DNA from: Chloroflexi bacterium GWB2_49_20
GTDB lineage: Bacteria; Chloroflexota; Anaerolineae; Anaerolineales; Villigracilaceae
Reading direction: 5' to 3'
DNA length: 64,000 nt
NCBI GenBank assembly: GCA_001796335.1
Contig: MGMF01000022.1
Coordinates: 1 to 64,000 of the forward strand
The notes below the pieces were generated by a model that worked only from the letters and a program-made list of their open reading frames with translations, did not search any database and was not told where the DNA came from. A program made the position numbers and the translations under genes. Shown here one piece after another: positions 44,960 through 54,076 of the stretch (position 1 is the stretch's first letter; each line of letters begins with the position of its first letter).

Positions 44960-47287
44960 TTACTGAGCCTGCCTGGAGTGTGCTTTTGATCCGTTCAGCT
45001 TCTTGATCTGCACCATGATCGTGTGCTGAGTGCTGCCGAACGCAAATGGGGTCCAGCGCTGGGAAGTCAGTACATTGATATTGCCACCCTGATCCACGCC
45101 TTTCTGATCGGGTGCCCACCAGGCGCCTTCCGGGATGTCCACCACACCCGGCAGAATGCGGGGTGTGATCCGGCAGGGCAGGGAGAGGGTACCGCGTTGG
45201 TTATAGACCAGCACACGCTCACCGTCCTGGAGGCCACGCACAGAAGCATCCACCGGATTGATGAATACCCGTTGGGGAAAAGCTTCCCGCAGCCAGTCGT
45301 TGTTGTCATGCGTGGAATGGACGCGCTGCAGGCTGTGGTGACCGATGGCCTGCAATGGATATTCCTGGTTTTCTATTTCCGGGACATGCTTGAAGGGACT
45401 TTCCCATTCTTGAATGTATTTGGGTATGGGAGGGATTTCAGAAGGGTTAAGTAAATCATGAAGCTCCTGGGAGAAGATCTCGATCAGCCCGGAGGGGGTA
45501 TTCAGGGGGTGATGGAGGGGATCACGGCGGAAATCCTGCAGAGCAACAGCCGGTTGAGTGACCGGGTTGGCATAGACGCCAATATTCTTTTGTAGAAATT
45601 CATTCAAATTGGGCAACCCGGGAAAACCATTATTACGGTATTCAGTCAGGCACCACTCCACCCAACCTTGTTCATCACGTTTCTGTGTGAAGGCATCCGC
45701 AATGCCAAGACATTCGGCAATCCCGGTGCAAATACGGTAATCACTCAGACACTGGCCGGGGGGTTCCACCAGTTTGGGTTGCAGGATGATCTCGTCGCTG
45801 AATTTCCAGCCGTCTTCCACGCCCCAGGTTTCAAACTGGGTGCAGGCTGGCAGGATGATATCTGCAAACCTGCCGGTGGGTGTCAGAAAATTATCCTGCA
45901 CTACAATGAATTCAACTTTGCTTTCATCCTTCAATAACTGTGCATTACGATTCGTGTCAGCGTGCTGGTTGATGAGAGTATTGGAGGCCACAGCGTAGAT
46001 CAGTTTGATGTTGCTTTCCAGTTTTTCGGCGCCCACCAGTCCATGTGCAGCGGTCATTCCTGACCCGCGCAGGACAGCCTCGCTCCATAAAAAGACGGGA
46101 ATGCTGGCTTTCACTGGATTTTCTCCGGTTGGAAAGATGTTCCAGCGTGAGCCGCCGTGCGGTACGGGTAATCCCAGACCACTGGCCCAACCCCCGGGAA
46201 TACCGATATTGCCGGTCATGGCAGCCAGTACGCAACCAGCGCGCACGACCTGTTCGCCGTATGCCCGCCGCTGCATCCCATAACCCTGATACAGAACCCC
46301 CGGTTTGATGGTGGCATATTCACGAGCAATGCGGGAGATAGTGTCAGCTGGAACTGCAGTGATGGCTTCAGCCCAGGTGGGGGATTTGGCCTGACCATCC
46401 ACCCGCCCCTCGAGATAATCGCTATAACTCTCCATATCTTCCATGCCGAAAGGCATTTGGGAGTGGTCGAATCCGATGCAATGGGTGCGTATAAATTCAG
46501 AGTCGTACAGGTTTTCGTTGAGCATGACATAAGCCATGGCACTCATCATGGCAGCATCCGTGCCTGGTCGGATGGGGATCCATTCGTCCGCGAGTGTGGC
46601 TGCGCTCAGGCTGTGGCGCGGGTCAATACAAACTACCCGGGCACCGTTCTGGCGGGCGAGTTTAATGAAATAATCGCTGTTGGTGCCATCCCGCATTTCT
46701 GCCGGATTCCAACCCCACATGAGTATGTATTTGGAGTTGAGCCAATCCTGGCGCTGGTTGCCGGTGATTAGGGTGCCAAATACAGTGGGTGTGGCCGCGT
46801 TGATGGCTGCCCAGGAATAAGAATTGTAGGTGCCCAAACAGCCCCCGGATAGATTCATCAAGCGCCGGGCGACCTGGGAGCCATTTAGCTGGTTGTAGCT
46901 GCCGGTTCCATAGGGGACGAACAAGGCAGAATTACCATATTTGCGCCGGATGCGCAGCATCTGGTCGGCAACGGTATTAAAAGCTTCGTCCCAACTGATC
47001 TCGGTGAATTTGCCTTCTCCGCGTTGCCCGCAGCGTTTGAGTGGGTGAAGAAGCCGGTCGGGGTGATACTGTCGGCGCAAGTAAGACCGTCCGCGCACGC
47101 AAGCGCGCAACTGCGGTGAGGACAGGTCGTCCGGGCGGTCGTCCGTTTCCAGCCGGGTGATGCGCCCGCCCTGGACATGGGCGATCAACAAGCAGCGTCC
47201 GCCACAGTTGTGAGCCGGGCAGCCAACCCGAACTTTGTGGAATTCAGGGGCAGGAGCGGCAGGGGATTTGCGTTTGAAAATGCTCAT
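44960..47287 (-). CDS. dmsA: DmsA-type molybdopterin oxidoreductase, catalytic subunit
   Basis: The protein has 775 residues. An N-terminal 4Fe-4S site (C23-x4-C28-x3-C32-x30-C63) is followed by the molybdopterin guanine dinucleotide domains: VRACxRGRS-like LRACVRGRSYLRRQYHPDRL, EISWDEAFNTVADQM and GTGSYNQLNGSQVARRLM. The YNSYSWAAIN region aligns with the Mo-ligating serine of DMSO reductase, and the C-terminus has PLNTPSGLIEIFSQELHD and EGAWWAPDQKGVDQGGNINV. The match to E. coli DmsA is strong along the length. No twin-arginine leader precedes Cys23, and the upstream in-frame codons to the first stop hold none, so it appears cytosolic. Confidence 0.93.
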   Translation of the reverse strand: MSIFKRKSPAAPAPEFHKVRVGCPAHNCGGRCLLIAHVQGGRITRLETDDRPDDLSSPQLRACVRGRSYLRRQYHPDRLLHPLKRCGQRGEGKFTEISWDEAFNTVADQMLRIRRKYGNSALFVPYGTGSYNQLNGSQVARRLMNLSGGCLGTYNSYSWAAINAATPTVFGTLITGNQRQDWLNSKYILMWGWNPAEMRDGTNSDYFIKLARQNGARVVCIDPRHSLSAATLADEWIPIRPGTDAAMMSAMAYVMLNENLYDSEFIRTHCIGFDHSQMPFGMEDMESYSDYLEGRVDGQAKSPTWAEAITAVPADTISRIAREYATIKPGVLYQGYGMQRRAYGEQVVRAGCVLAAMTGNIGIPGGWASGLGLPVPHGGSRWNIFPTGENPVKASIPVFLWSEAVLRGSGMTAAHGLVGAEKLESNIKLIYAVASNTLINQHADTNRNAQLLKDESKVEFIVVQDNFLTPTGRFADIILPACTQFETWGVEDGWKFSDEIILQPKLVEPPGQCLSDYRICTGIAECLGIADAFTQKRDEQGWVEWCLTEYRNNGFPGLPNLNEFLQKNIGVYANPVTQPAVALQDFRRDPLHHPLNTPSGLIEIFSQELHDLLNPSEIPPIPKYIQEWESPFKHVPEIENQEYPLQAIGHHSLQRVHSTHDNNDWLREAFPQRVFINPVDASVRGLQDGERVLVYNQRGTLSLPCRITPRILPGVVDIPEGAWWAPDQKGVDQGGNINVLTSQRWTPFAFGSTQHTIMVQIKKLNGSKAHSRQAQ

Positions 47288-47391
47288 GTAAGGGAGGAGG
47301 GGATTTCTTTTTGCAGGGAGCTGGTTATTTGTAGGAAATGGTTAAAAACAAAATGATAATAATAGGATTATAGCATAGCGATTTAGGGGCA

Positions 47392-48360
47392 TTATCTGGG
47401 CGGGTGCACCTTTCGGTAATACAGGTTCCTGGCGGTGTTCTCAATTTGAAACTGTTTTTGATAAGCCGCCTGTTGCTCCCCGAAACCATCCGTGAACATT
47501 TCCATCAATTCCTGGATGTTTTTCCCGTTGGGCCGACCAGAAGTGAGCGTACCGATATTGGGCGGCAGGATGCGGGGCAGATCCCAGGGGCTGGGTTCAT
47601 TCGGCAGGAGCACATTCTCCAGCATAGTCTTTCGGCTGCCTCCCCCTGCAAAAGCGCCTGCAAATCCATAATCCGCCAGGATGGAAGCCCAGGAGGGGAC
47701 ACTCTCGAACGGCCAGGAGATCAGTTGCGGAGTGATTCCCAGCATGTCTTCGATCTCCTTTTTGGATTCCAGCATGTCACCCAAACCGTCTTCCTTGCCG
47801 AGCAGGGCAAAATCCCGGTGGGTTTCAGAATGGGAGCCAAAGCTGAAGACCCCGGAATCCCTTGCCTCCCGGAAGGCGTTCCAGCAGATATCCCCCTGGC
47901 ATGAAACACTCTCATTGGCCTGCATGTAGCGCGTCCAGATCAGGCTGATGAAGTGCATGCCGGTATCCTGCAGAACGGGGATCATCCTGCCCAACGAGGT
48001 TTGCGATACATTGCCCGAATCCGTGGTCAGGATGACCGAGCGAGCTGGCAGCTCCAGGTGGCCCTGGATGTAGGCAACCACTTCATCCGAGCTGGCAGCC
48101 CAGAATTCATTTTCTTGCAGCCAGGTCATCAGGTATTTGAAAGTAGCCGGATTCATACAATAGGCACCGTCGTAGAAATAATAATTATCCCCGTGAAATT
48201 CAAAAGCGGGAATGCGCGTGGCCGGGCCGAACTTTTTTATCAAGCGCAAGCGATCGGTTGTGCGGCTGATGGAATGACCCAGGGCCAGGGTTCCCATGGC
48301 CAGTCCACTGACTTTGAGAAAATCGCGGCGGCTGAGAAAAGCTTTAGGCTGGACTGGCAT
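47392..48360 (-). CDS. Tat-exported polysaccharide-deacetylase-like protein
   Basis: The protein has 322 residues. It has a clear twin-arginine signal (LSRRDFLKVSGLAMGTLAL). It has a NodB-like fold with GSHSETHRDFALL, the two His of the metal triad, and ILTTDSGNVSQTSLG where the usual TFDDG is changed to TTDSG. Only one of the two Asp remains, so activity is doubtful. It would act outside the membrane on a cell-wall or surface glycan. It overlaps the EamA gene by 17 bp and lies 104 bp upstream of dmsA, so it is probably cotranscribed. The start follows AAAGG. Confidence 0.78.
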   Translation of the reverse strand: MPVQPKAFLSRRDFLKVSGLAMGTLALGHSISRTTDRLRLIKKFGPATRIPAFEFHGDNYYFYDGAYCMNPATFKYLMTWLQENEFWAASSDEVVAYIQGHLELPARSVILTTDSGNVSQTSLGRMIPVLQDTGMHFISLIWTRYMQANESVSCQGDICWNAFREARDSGVFSFGSHSETHRDFALLGKEDGLGDMLESKKEIEDMLGITPQLISWPFESVPSWASILADYGFAGAFAGGGSRKTMLENVLLPNEPSPWDLPRILPPNIGTLTSGRPNGKNIQELMEMFTDGFGEQQAAYQKQFQIENTARNLYYRKVHPPR

Positions 48361-49231
48361 GCTGCGCGCCTTTCAACTGGGAAAACAGGACTGAGACGAA
48401 GATGACCATGCAGCCTGCCACCTGGATTGGAAGCAGGGTTTGTTTAAGCAGGACCCAGGCGGCAATGACGGCAAAGATGGCTTCCATTCCAAGGATCAGG
48501 GCTGCATCGGTGGGGGGGGTGTGGTGCTGCCCCCAGACTTGCAGGGTATAACCAATCCCGATGGATAACACGGCACGATATGCGATGGCCCCGATCACTG
48601 GAAGCAGGCTGAGCTGACCGGGATCTTCAAAGACCAGGCCCATCAATAAATTCAATAAACCGGTGACGAAAAAATGTCCGGCAGCAAACGAAATTGGTTC
48701 GTATTTGGATGCAAATTTCCCCAGGACAACGAAGTGCAATCCCCAGAAAACTGCACCGAGCAACTCGAGCCCATCCCCAGGCTGTATCTGGAAGCTGCCC
48801 GCTGTGGATAGAAAAAAAGCACCCAAACCGGCACCCAATACTGCCACCAGATCCATCCAGTGAGGCTGCTCACGAAAACCGATCCACAACAGAAACGGAG
48901 TGAAAATGATGTACAGGCTGGTCAAGAAACCGGCATTGGCGATCTTGGTATAAAAAATCCCCACCTGTTGCAGGGCTGTGGCGGCGAACAGGATCAACCC
49001 TGCCACCAGCATCCACTTCCACAGCCCGGGCTGCATTTTGGCTGCAGGCTGGCCAAGTTGATGTTTTTTACGGCGCGGTATGAATGGGATCAGGATTATG
49101 GAGGCCAGAATAAAACTGAACCCATTAAACAGGTAGGCGAGTTGATATCTGGCGGCAATCCCCTGGGTGATAAAACCCGTGCCCCAGATGACGGCGACAG
49201 CAAAGAGGGTCAGGTTGGCTTTCAGGCGCAT
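48344..49231 (-). CDS. EamA/DMT-family permease
   Basis: The protein has 295 residues and ten spans. The two EamA repeats are visible as ANLTLFAVAVIWGTGFITQG and VAGLILFAATALQQVGIFYT, then LELLGAVFWGLHFVVLGKFA and GIGYTLQVWGQHHTPPTDAA. The last loop is typical of S-adenosyl- or amino acid-type DMT exporters; the substrate is unknown. I chose ATG 49231; a start 12 codons upstream is possible but has only AAAGAAAG ahead. It overlaps the deacetylase gene by 17 bp. A long perfect palindrome lies just upstream. Confidence 0.87.
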   Translation of the reverse strand: MRLKANLTLFAVAVIWGTGFITQGIAARYQLAYLFNGFSFILASIILIPFIPRRKKHQLGQPAAKMQPGLWKWMLVAGLILFAATALQQVGIFYTKIANAGFLTSLYIIFTPFLLWIGFREQPHWMDLVAVLGAGLGAFFLSTAGSFQIQPGDGLELLGAVFWGLHFVVLGKFASKYEPISFAAGHFFVTGLLNLLMGLVFEDPGQLSLLPVIGAIAYRAVLSIGIGYTLQVWGQHHTPPTDAALILGMEAIFAVIAAWVLLKQTLLPIQVAGCMVIFVSVLFSQLKGAQHASPA

Positions 49232-49277
49232 TAAGTTTCTTTCTTTAGCAGAATTATAACTTCTCAAAGAAGTGGGT

Positions 49278-49320
49278 GTGGGGGTGTGTAAGCAAGCGTA
49301 TCTTGCTTACACACCCCCAC
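49278..49320. repeat. Perfect 19-bp palindrome (second GGGGGTGTG element)
   Basis: GTGGGGGTGTGTAAGCAAG (49278-49296) pairs exactly with 49302-49320 around the loop CGTAT. No U-tract follows. The outer arm is shared with the palindrome at 4006, while the inner arm differs (TAAGCAAG versus GTGGGCGGGT). It lies between the EamA and nitroreductase genes, both on the minus strand, and could stall or stabilise the transcript. Confidence 0.8.
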
Positions 49321-49427
49321 CTTCCCAAAAATTATTGAGAAGATATGATGAATTGAAATAATGCCCAATGATAGCACAGGTTGGCTGGAGGTCAGTCTGC
49401 TTATTGTATGGATGACCACCCGTTCAT

Positions 49428-50309
49428 TTATTCCCCGTTTGCCTCACACCAGGTGACAATATACTCGATCTGATCGCCTGGAATTTCAATATTCACCTGT
49501 TTGACAAGCCAATGTCCTGTCAGGCCCAGTTCACGGGCGGTCAATTCAAAGTGGCACATGGCAATGCCGATATCCACACGCTGCAGGTCAGAGATGTCTA
49601 GGACCTTATTGAGGATCCCATCCTGGTAGCCTGAGGTACGTCGCAGGTAAAAATGCCAGTCTATCCCAGACCGGACAATTTGCCAGGGCTGCTTGTTGGA
49701 GGCCGAGGGTCCCAGACGCACCATTTCCAACGGGATGGCATATTTCCCGGCTGCAGCCTTCGAAAGCGGATTCCCAAATTTTTCATCCGAGAACATGCGC
49801 TCCCAGACCCGGCGGCCATGCGAGCCAGCCCGCCTGCGGAGAAATCCATCCCGGGCTTTTTCAGGGTCAGCGATCAGGCCGAGCGCTGTGACTGCCGGGA
49901 TCTCTTCCCCTGCCAGGATGGATATTCTTCTGCAAAAACTGCTGCGCGTAAAGCTACCGCCCAACCAGCAGGTTCCCAAACCCAAGTCGGTCGCTGCCAG
50001 GATGTATTCTTCCAGCAAGTAGCCATAATCCTCGAGAGAATGAGCTTCGGGGTGGCTGGCTCCGACCAGGTATGCTGTGGCTCCCTGGATGAAACCATAA
50101 GTGCCCAGCCCGTGCAGGGAAGCAGAGTCTCCCTGGCTAGATGCCACCAGTTTGAAGCGGGGTTGCGAGCCGAACGGACCAATGGGATGCGTGGAAATGA
50201 AGGTTCGCAGAGTGTTCAGGCAGGCAGCCGGAACTGGTTCGTCCAGGAAGGTGCGGCAGGAAAAACGCTGCGGGATGATCTCAACACTGGGTTTACTGAA
50301 TAGGGTCAT
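49428..50309 (-). CDS. Nitroreductase-family protein
   Basis: The protein has 293 residues. It belongs to the thermostable nitroreductase group (PF14512-like): SCRTFLDEPVPAACLNTLRT with the FMN-binding R-x-Y/F, LLEEYILAATDLGLGTCWLG (the cofactor loop), and RLGPSASNKQPWQIVRS in the second half, where NRQPW-like residues bind FMN phosphate. It is probably an FMN-dependent NAD(P)H oxidoreductase of unknown substrate. The length is larger than the usual 200 because of tandem halves. It lies downstream of the YgjP gene, with no clear ribosome-binding site. Confidence 0.83.
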   Translation of the reverse strand: MTLFSKPSVEIIPQRFSCRTFLDEPVPAACLNTLRTFISTHPIGPFGSQPRFKLVASSQGDSASLHGLGTYGFIQGATAYLVGASHPEAHSLEDYGYLLEEYILAATDLGLGTCWLGGSFTRSSFCRRISILAGEEIPAVTALGLIADPEKARDGFLRRRAGSHGRRVWERMFSDEKFGNPLSKAAAGKYAIPLEMVRLGPSASNKQPWQIVRSGIDWHFYLRRTSGYQDGILNKVLDISDLQRVDIGIAMCHFELTARELGLTGHWLVKQVNIEIPGDQIEYIVTWCEANGE

Positions 50310-50396
50310 GTTTGGAAAAGTGAAAGATTGGAAGGTCTCTTATTGTATTTATTCATGAACTAGCCAATATTGAAACATGCTCAAACAAACGACTTT

Positions 50397-50430
50397 AAGG
50401 AGGCTGTCGGTTCAGCCAACCTCCTTTTTG
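50397..50430. terminator. Intergenic hairpin near the YgjP gene end
   Basis: AAGGAGG (50397-50403) pairs with CCTCCTT (50420-50426) and GGCTG pairs with CAGCC inside, with an AA bulge. A T5 run follows on the plus strand. On the minus strand it sits just after the YgjP stop, with a weaker U-tract. Confidence 0.55.
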
Positions 50431-50432
50431 CA

Positions 50433-51104
50433 TTAAATGCCCAAGTCCAACTGGTAACCGTTGGCCTTCAACCAGGCTCGTCTTTTTTTATAATCAGGCA
50501 GGTACTCCTGGACTTTTTTCCAGAAGTCGGAGGAATGATTTTTTATTTCAAGATGCACCAGTTCATGGATGACAACGTAATCGATGATCTCCACCGGAGC
50601 CATCACCAGGCGCCAGGTGAAGCTCAAGGTTCCTTTGGAACTGCAGGATCCCCAACGCGTGCGGGCAGAACTGAGCCTCACCTTGGAATAGGAAAGAGCA
50701 TACTTTTGAGCATAAAGTTTCACGCGGCTGGTTAAGATTTGACGAGCCTGCTGCCGGTACCATTTAAGGATGACTTGCCCGGCCTGGGATTGATCCGATC
50801 TCCTTAAGCGAAGACAGGCATCCAGCCTCAGCGCTTCCCTGGCGTGATCCACGAGCTCGAGAGGAGTACTTTTACCCAGAAAGAGAAAGGTCTCTCCGTT
50901 TATAAAGGCGTGGACCAGGATTTGCCGAGCGGCAGCTTTTTCCTGCTGTGCGAGGATCCAATTGGTTTTGAGGCTGACGAATTCCTGGATGCGGGCATGA
51001 CTCAGACGCAATGGGGCACGCACCACCAGCTTTCCGTCGCTTCGAATAATGAGTGCAATCGATTTGCGATGGGAGTGAATGATCTGGTCAATTTTAATTT
51101 GCAT
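50433..51104 (-). CDS. YgjP/DUF45-family metallopeptidase
   Basis: The protein has 223 residues. The conserved core is RTRWGSCSSKGTLSFTWRL and YVVIHELVHLEIKNHSSDFW, giving the HExxH-type HELVH motif with a downstream His, then PDYKKRRAWLKANGYQ. This is the SprT/YgjP-like zinc protein family of unclear substrate. It has no signal peptide. A TATAAT (51112-51117, minus strand) ends 7 bp before the ATG and no ribosome-binding site is present, so it is probably leaderless. Confidence 0.88.
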   Translation of the reverse strand: MQIKIDQIIHSHRKSIALIIRSDGKLVVRAPLRLSHARIQEFVSLKTNWILAQQEKAAARQILVHAFINGETFLFLGKSTPLELVDHAREALRLDACLRLRRSDQSQAGQVILKWYRQQARQILTSRVKLYAQKYALSYSKVRLSSARTRWGSCSSKGTLSFTWRLVMAPVEIIDYVVIHELVHLEIKNHSSDFWKKVQEYLPDYKKRRAWLKANGYQLDLGI

Positions 51105-51433
51105 AAAATGGATTATACATAATTTATAGTGAATTAGCTAAAAAATGTTCCGCTGGGTGCTGGTCCAGCTGGTACCAGTGGGTGCCCGCATCCTGGGTGT
51201 GGTTTTAGGTGCGGTCTTAAATAAAGAAAACCCCGACAACTGTAAATATGGATATAATTCAATCGTTGATTACAAAATATGTGGGTACTGTGGATCCGAC
51301 AGCACGAAAAGCAGCGACTTAGCTAGCTCAGGAAGAAATAGTCATGAAGATTTGGAGGATTTGGATATGGAAGACAAAGGGAGTTCGTTCCATTTCGATC
51401 CCCATTTGAATCGTTGAACGAACATGATGTTTG
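51105..51433. other. Divergent upstream region of the kinase gene
   Basis: About 330 bp lie between the YgjP start and the histidine kinase. They hold the YgjP -10 box (51112-51117). An open frame of 90 codons at 51145-51417 has no ribosome-binding site, no recognised motif, and a composition I cannot support as coding. No clear promoter for the kinase was found. Confidence 0.5.
51112..51117 (-). promoter_or_regulatory. -10 box abutting the YgjP gene (leaderless start)
   Basis: A minus-strand TATAAT lies 7 bp before the ATG at 51104, with no ribosome-binding site. Confidence 0.55.
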
Positions 51434-54001
51434 ATGACAAAAATCAAAGAAACCATTAAACACTTTATTACATTCATAAGAATGATCGGGAATGTTGCCA
51501 GCGTGCATGAACTGCAGGAACGCATGCTCAACGCTCAATTGGTCACTGCTTCCCTGGTGTCCGTTTTCCTGTATTTTTTTGCGCTCATCCCGGCCTTACA
51601 AAACCGGCTTGTAGCTTTAGCAATTCTGTACACGATCATCTATGTTTGGTTACTACTGATCACCTTTTTCAGACGGCTGCCTTATTGGTTTCGGACTGAG
51701 AGTTGGCTGTTCTTCCTATTGATTCTTGGTGTCATCAACCTGTATATAAGTGGTTTGAATGTAGATGCCGGTTTGTTCCTGCTGACTTTTGTTGCCATGA
51801 CATCCCTACTGCTTGATATCCGGATTGCGTTGTTAAGTCTTATGACAAGTGCACTGGCCATAGCCATCACGGGGTTGATCGTAGTTAGCCAAAATGTGGA
51901 CTTAAAGGTAGATTTGCCGCAAACAGATCCACTGGTTTGGATCATTGGCGGGCTCATTTTTATGCTCCTGGGGACCTTATCATTATTATCCATTTCTTCC
52001 ATCATGCGTGACCTTCTTGGAAAAATAGAGAGGACCACAAAACTGGCGGAAGATCTCTCCCAGGCACATGATAAACTCTCCGAGAGCGAGATCCGCTTTC
52101 GTTCGCTGATCGAATATTCAACCGACCTGGTAGCCATCCTGCACGAGGATGGTGAGATTGGGTATACCAGTCCCTCGATTTTCAGACTGCTGGGTTATAA
52201 GCCGGAAGACGTTACTGGCAGGAATGTGTTGGGCTATATTCACACAGAGGATCAGGCTATTGTAATCGCGGCACTTACCCCCGGCGTCCCTGCGGATGTA
52301 ATTGGTACCACGGTGGAAGTGCGCGTCAGCCACCAGAATGGTTTGTGGCGTTGGTTTGAAGTCAATGGCTTTGAATTGAAAACCAACCCGGTTATTAATG
52401 GCACAGTGGTAAACTGCCGGGATATTACTGACCGGAAGAATGTTGAAAGCCTATTGCAAGCTGCAAAGGATAACCTGGAACAGCAAGTGGTTGAAAGAAC
52501 CGCCGAATTGCAAAGCGCGAGTGCCCGGTTAAAAGAACTGGTCTTGCATAGCCCGGCGGTAATCTACTCAACATCCCTGGATGGAGGGTGGAAATCCGTT
52601 CAAGCCAGTGATAATGTGAATCGCTTGCTGGGTTATACGGCAGATCAGATCAAGAGCGAAATTGGATTCTGGAACTTTCATATCCATCCTGAAGATACAT
52701 CCCGTGTGACCACTCACAAGGCACGCATCGAGTTGGAGAAGAGGATCTCCTGTAAGTATCGCCTCCTTCATCGGGATGGGAATTATCGCTGGATACGTGA
52801 TGATATGCAATTGGTATTGGCCGAAGATGGCCAGCCCCTTGAGTTGATTGGCTCATGGATCGATATCACCAATCAGGTTGAAGCTGAAAGGTCCACCCTC
52901 TCATCCCAGGACAGGTACCGTGGCCTGTATGAATCCATGATGGATGCCTTTATGCGGGTGGATATGAGCGGCAAGATCATTGAGTTTAACCAGGCATACA
53001 TCAATATGCTGGGTTATTTGCCGGAAGAGCTGTATCAACTCACGTATATCGATTTAACACCGCCGAAGTGGCATGCCATGGAAGCCGAGATCATTAATAA
53101 ACAGGTCAATCCCCTGGGTTTCTCCGATGTCTATGAAAAAGAGTACATTCGCAAGGATGGCTCCATCTTTTCTGTCGACCTCCGCACAAGCCTGACCCGC
53201 GATGGAAATGGTAAGCCGGAAAGTATGTGGGCGATCGTACGCGACATTTCCCATCGAAAACAGAACGAGGCCATTTTGCTCAATACCAAACAGGAACTGG
53301 AAAAACGTGTTACCGAGCGCACCAGCGAACTCGTAGCCAGCCAGGAACGACTGCGCAGCTTGACGCGCCAGATCATCACCACCCAGGAAGATGAACGTCG
53401 TTCCGTCGCGCGTGAACTGCATGATGAGGCCGGCCAGGTATTTATTACCCTGAAGCACAGCCTGGATATCGCCCTGGAGGAAACTCCTGAAGATCACCCG
53501 GCTCTAAAAGCCCGATTGGCATTTGCCATGCAAATCGCAGACGTCAGTATGCAGTTGATGCGTGATCTCTCGCACCGCCTGCGCCCACCCGCCCTGGAAG
53601 TGGGCGGCATCAATATCTGCCTCGAAGACCTATGCCTGGATATTTCCGGGCAGACCAACCTGCATATTCAATACCAGGGCGAAGACCTTCCAGGTCTACC
53701 AAATGAGATTGCCATCAGTCTCTACCGGGTTGTGCAGGAATCGCTGACCAATATATTAAAACATGCCGCTGCCAGCAATGTGCAGGTAAAATTAAGATAT
53801 CTCAAGAACAAGATTCTGCTAAGTGTGCGCGATGATGGCAAGGGCGTGATGGACACCAACCCGGTAGGCACGGGTTTGCTTGGATTGCAGGAGCGCCTGC
53901 GCTTGTTGGAAGGGAATATTCAGGTTAAAGCCCACCCGGGGAAAGGCGTTCATTTGAAGGCAACCGTTCCCTGGCAAAAAGAGGCAGGTCATGGAAAATA
54001 G
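51434..54001 (+). CDS. PAS-domain sensor histidine kinase (NarL-partner type)
   Basis: The protein has 855 residues. The N-terminal part has about six spans (residues 30-185). Three PAS domains follow, at about 215-335 (LIEYSTDLVAILHEDGEIGY), 370-480 and 490-610 (LYESMMDAFMRVDMSGKIIE), with coiled-coil linkers. The HisKA_3 box is ERRSVARELHDEAGQ with phospho-His663, and the HATPase region has VVQESLTNILKHA and DDGKGVMD. It is a type-7 kinase. Its partner is encoded 75 bp downstream. ATG 51434 is chosen; TTG 51431 is possible. The sensed signal is unknown. Confidence 0.9.
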   Translation: MTKIKETIKHFITFIRMIGNVASVHELQERMLNAQLVTASLVSVFLYFFALIPALQNRLVALAILYTIIYVWLLLITFFRRLPYWFRTESWLFFLLILGVINLYISGLNVDAGLFLLTFVAMTSLLLDIRIALLSLMTSALAIAITGLIVVSQNVDLKVDLPQTDPLVWIIGGLIFMLLGTLSLLSISSIMRDLLGKIERTTKLAEDLSQAHDKLSESEIRFRSLIEYSTDLVAILHEDGEIGYTSPSIFRLLGYKPEDVTGRNVLGYIHTEDQAIVIAALTPGVPADVIGTTVEVRVSHQNGLWRWFEVNGFELKTNPVINGTVVNCRDITDRKNVESLLQAAKDNLEQQVVERTAELQSASARLKELVLHSPAVIYSTSLDGGWKSVQASDNVNRLLGYTADQIKSEIGFWNFHIHPEDTSRVTTHKARIELEKRISCKYRLLHRDGNYRWIRDDMQLVLAEDGQPLELIGSWIDITNQVEAERSTLSSQDRYRGLYESMMDAFMRVDMSGKIIEFNQAYINMLGYLPEELYQLTYIDLTPPKWHAMEAEIINKQVNPLGFSDVYEKEYIRKDGSIFSVDLRTSLTRDGNGKPESMWAIVRDISHRKQNEAILLNTKQELEKRVTERTSELVASQERLRSLTRQIITTQEDERRSVARELHDEAGQVFITLKHSLDIALEETPEDHPALKARLAFAMQIADVSMQLMRDLSHRLRPPALEVGGINICLEDLCLDISGQTNLHIQYQGEDLPGLPNEIAISLYRVVQESLTNILKHAAASNVQVKLRYLKNKILLSVRDDGKGVMDTNPVGTGLLGLQERLRLLEGNIQVKAHPGKGVHLKATVPWQKEAGHGK

Positions 54002-54076
54002 TCACCTCAACACCCCACTTTTTGAAAAGTTATAAATTGTGGCATAATAAGGGGAGGAAGTCAGGAGGAGATAGTT

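Noticed and set aside
51145-51417. 90-codon open frame before the histidine kinase
   Set aside because: No ribosome-binding site or recognisable motif; composition does not look coding, although the hydrophobic N-terminus kept me from dismissing it outright.
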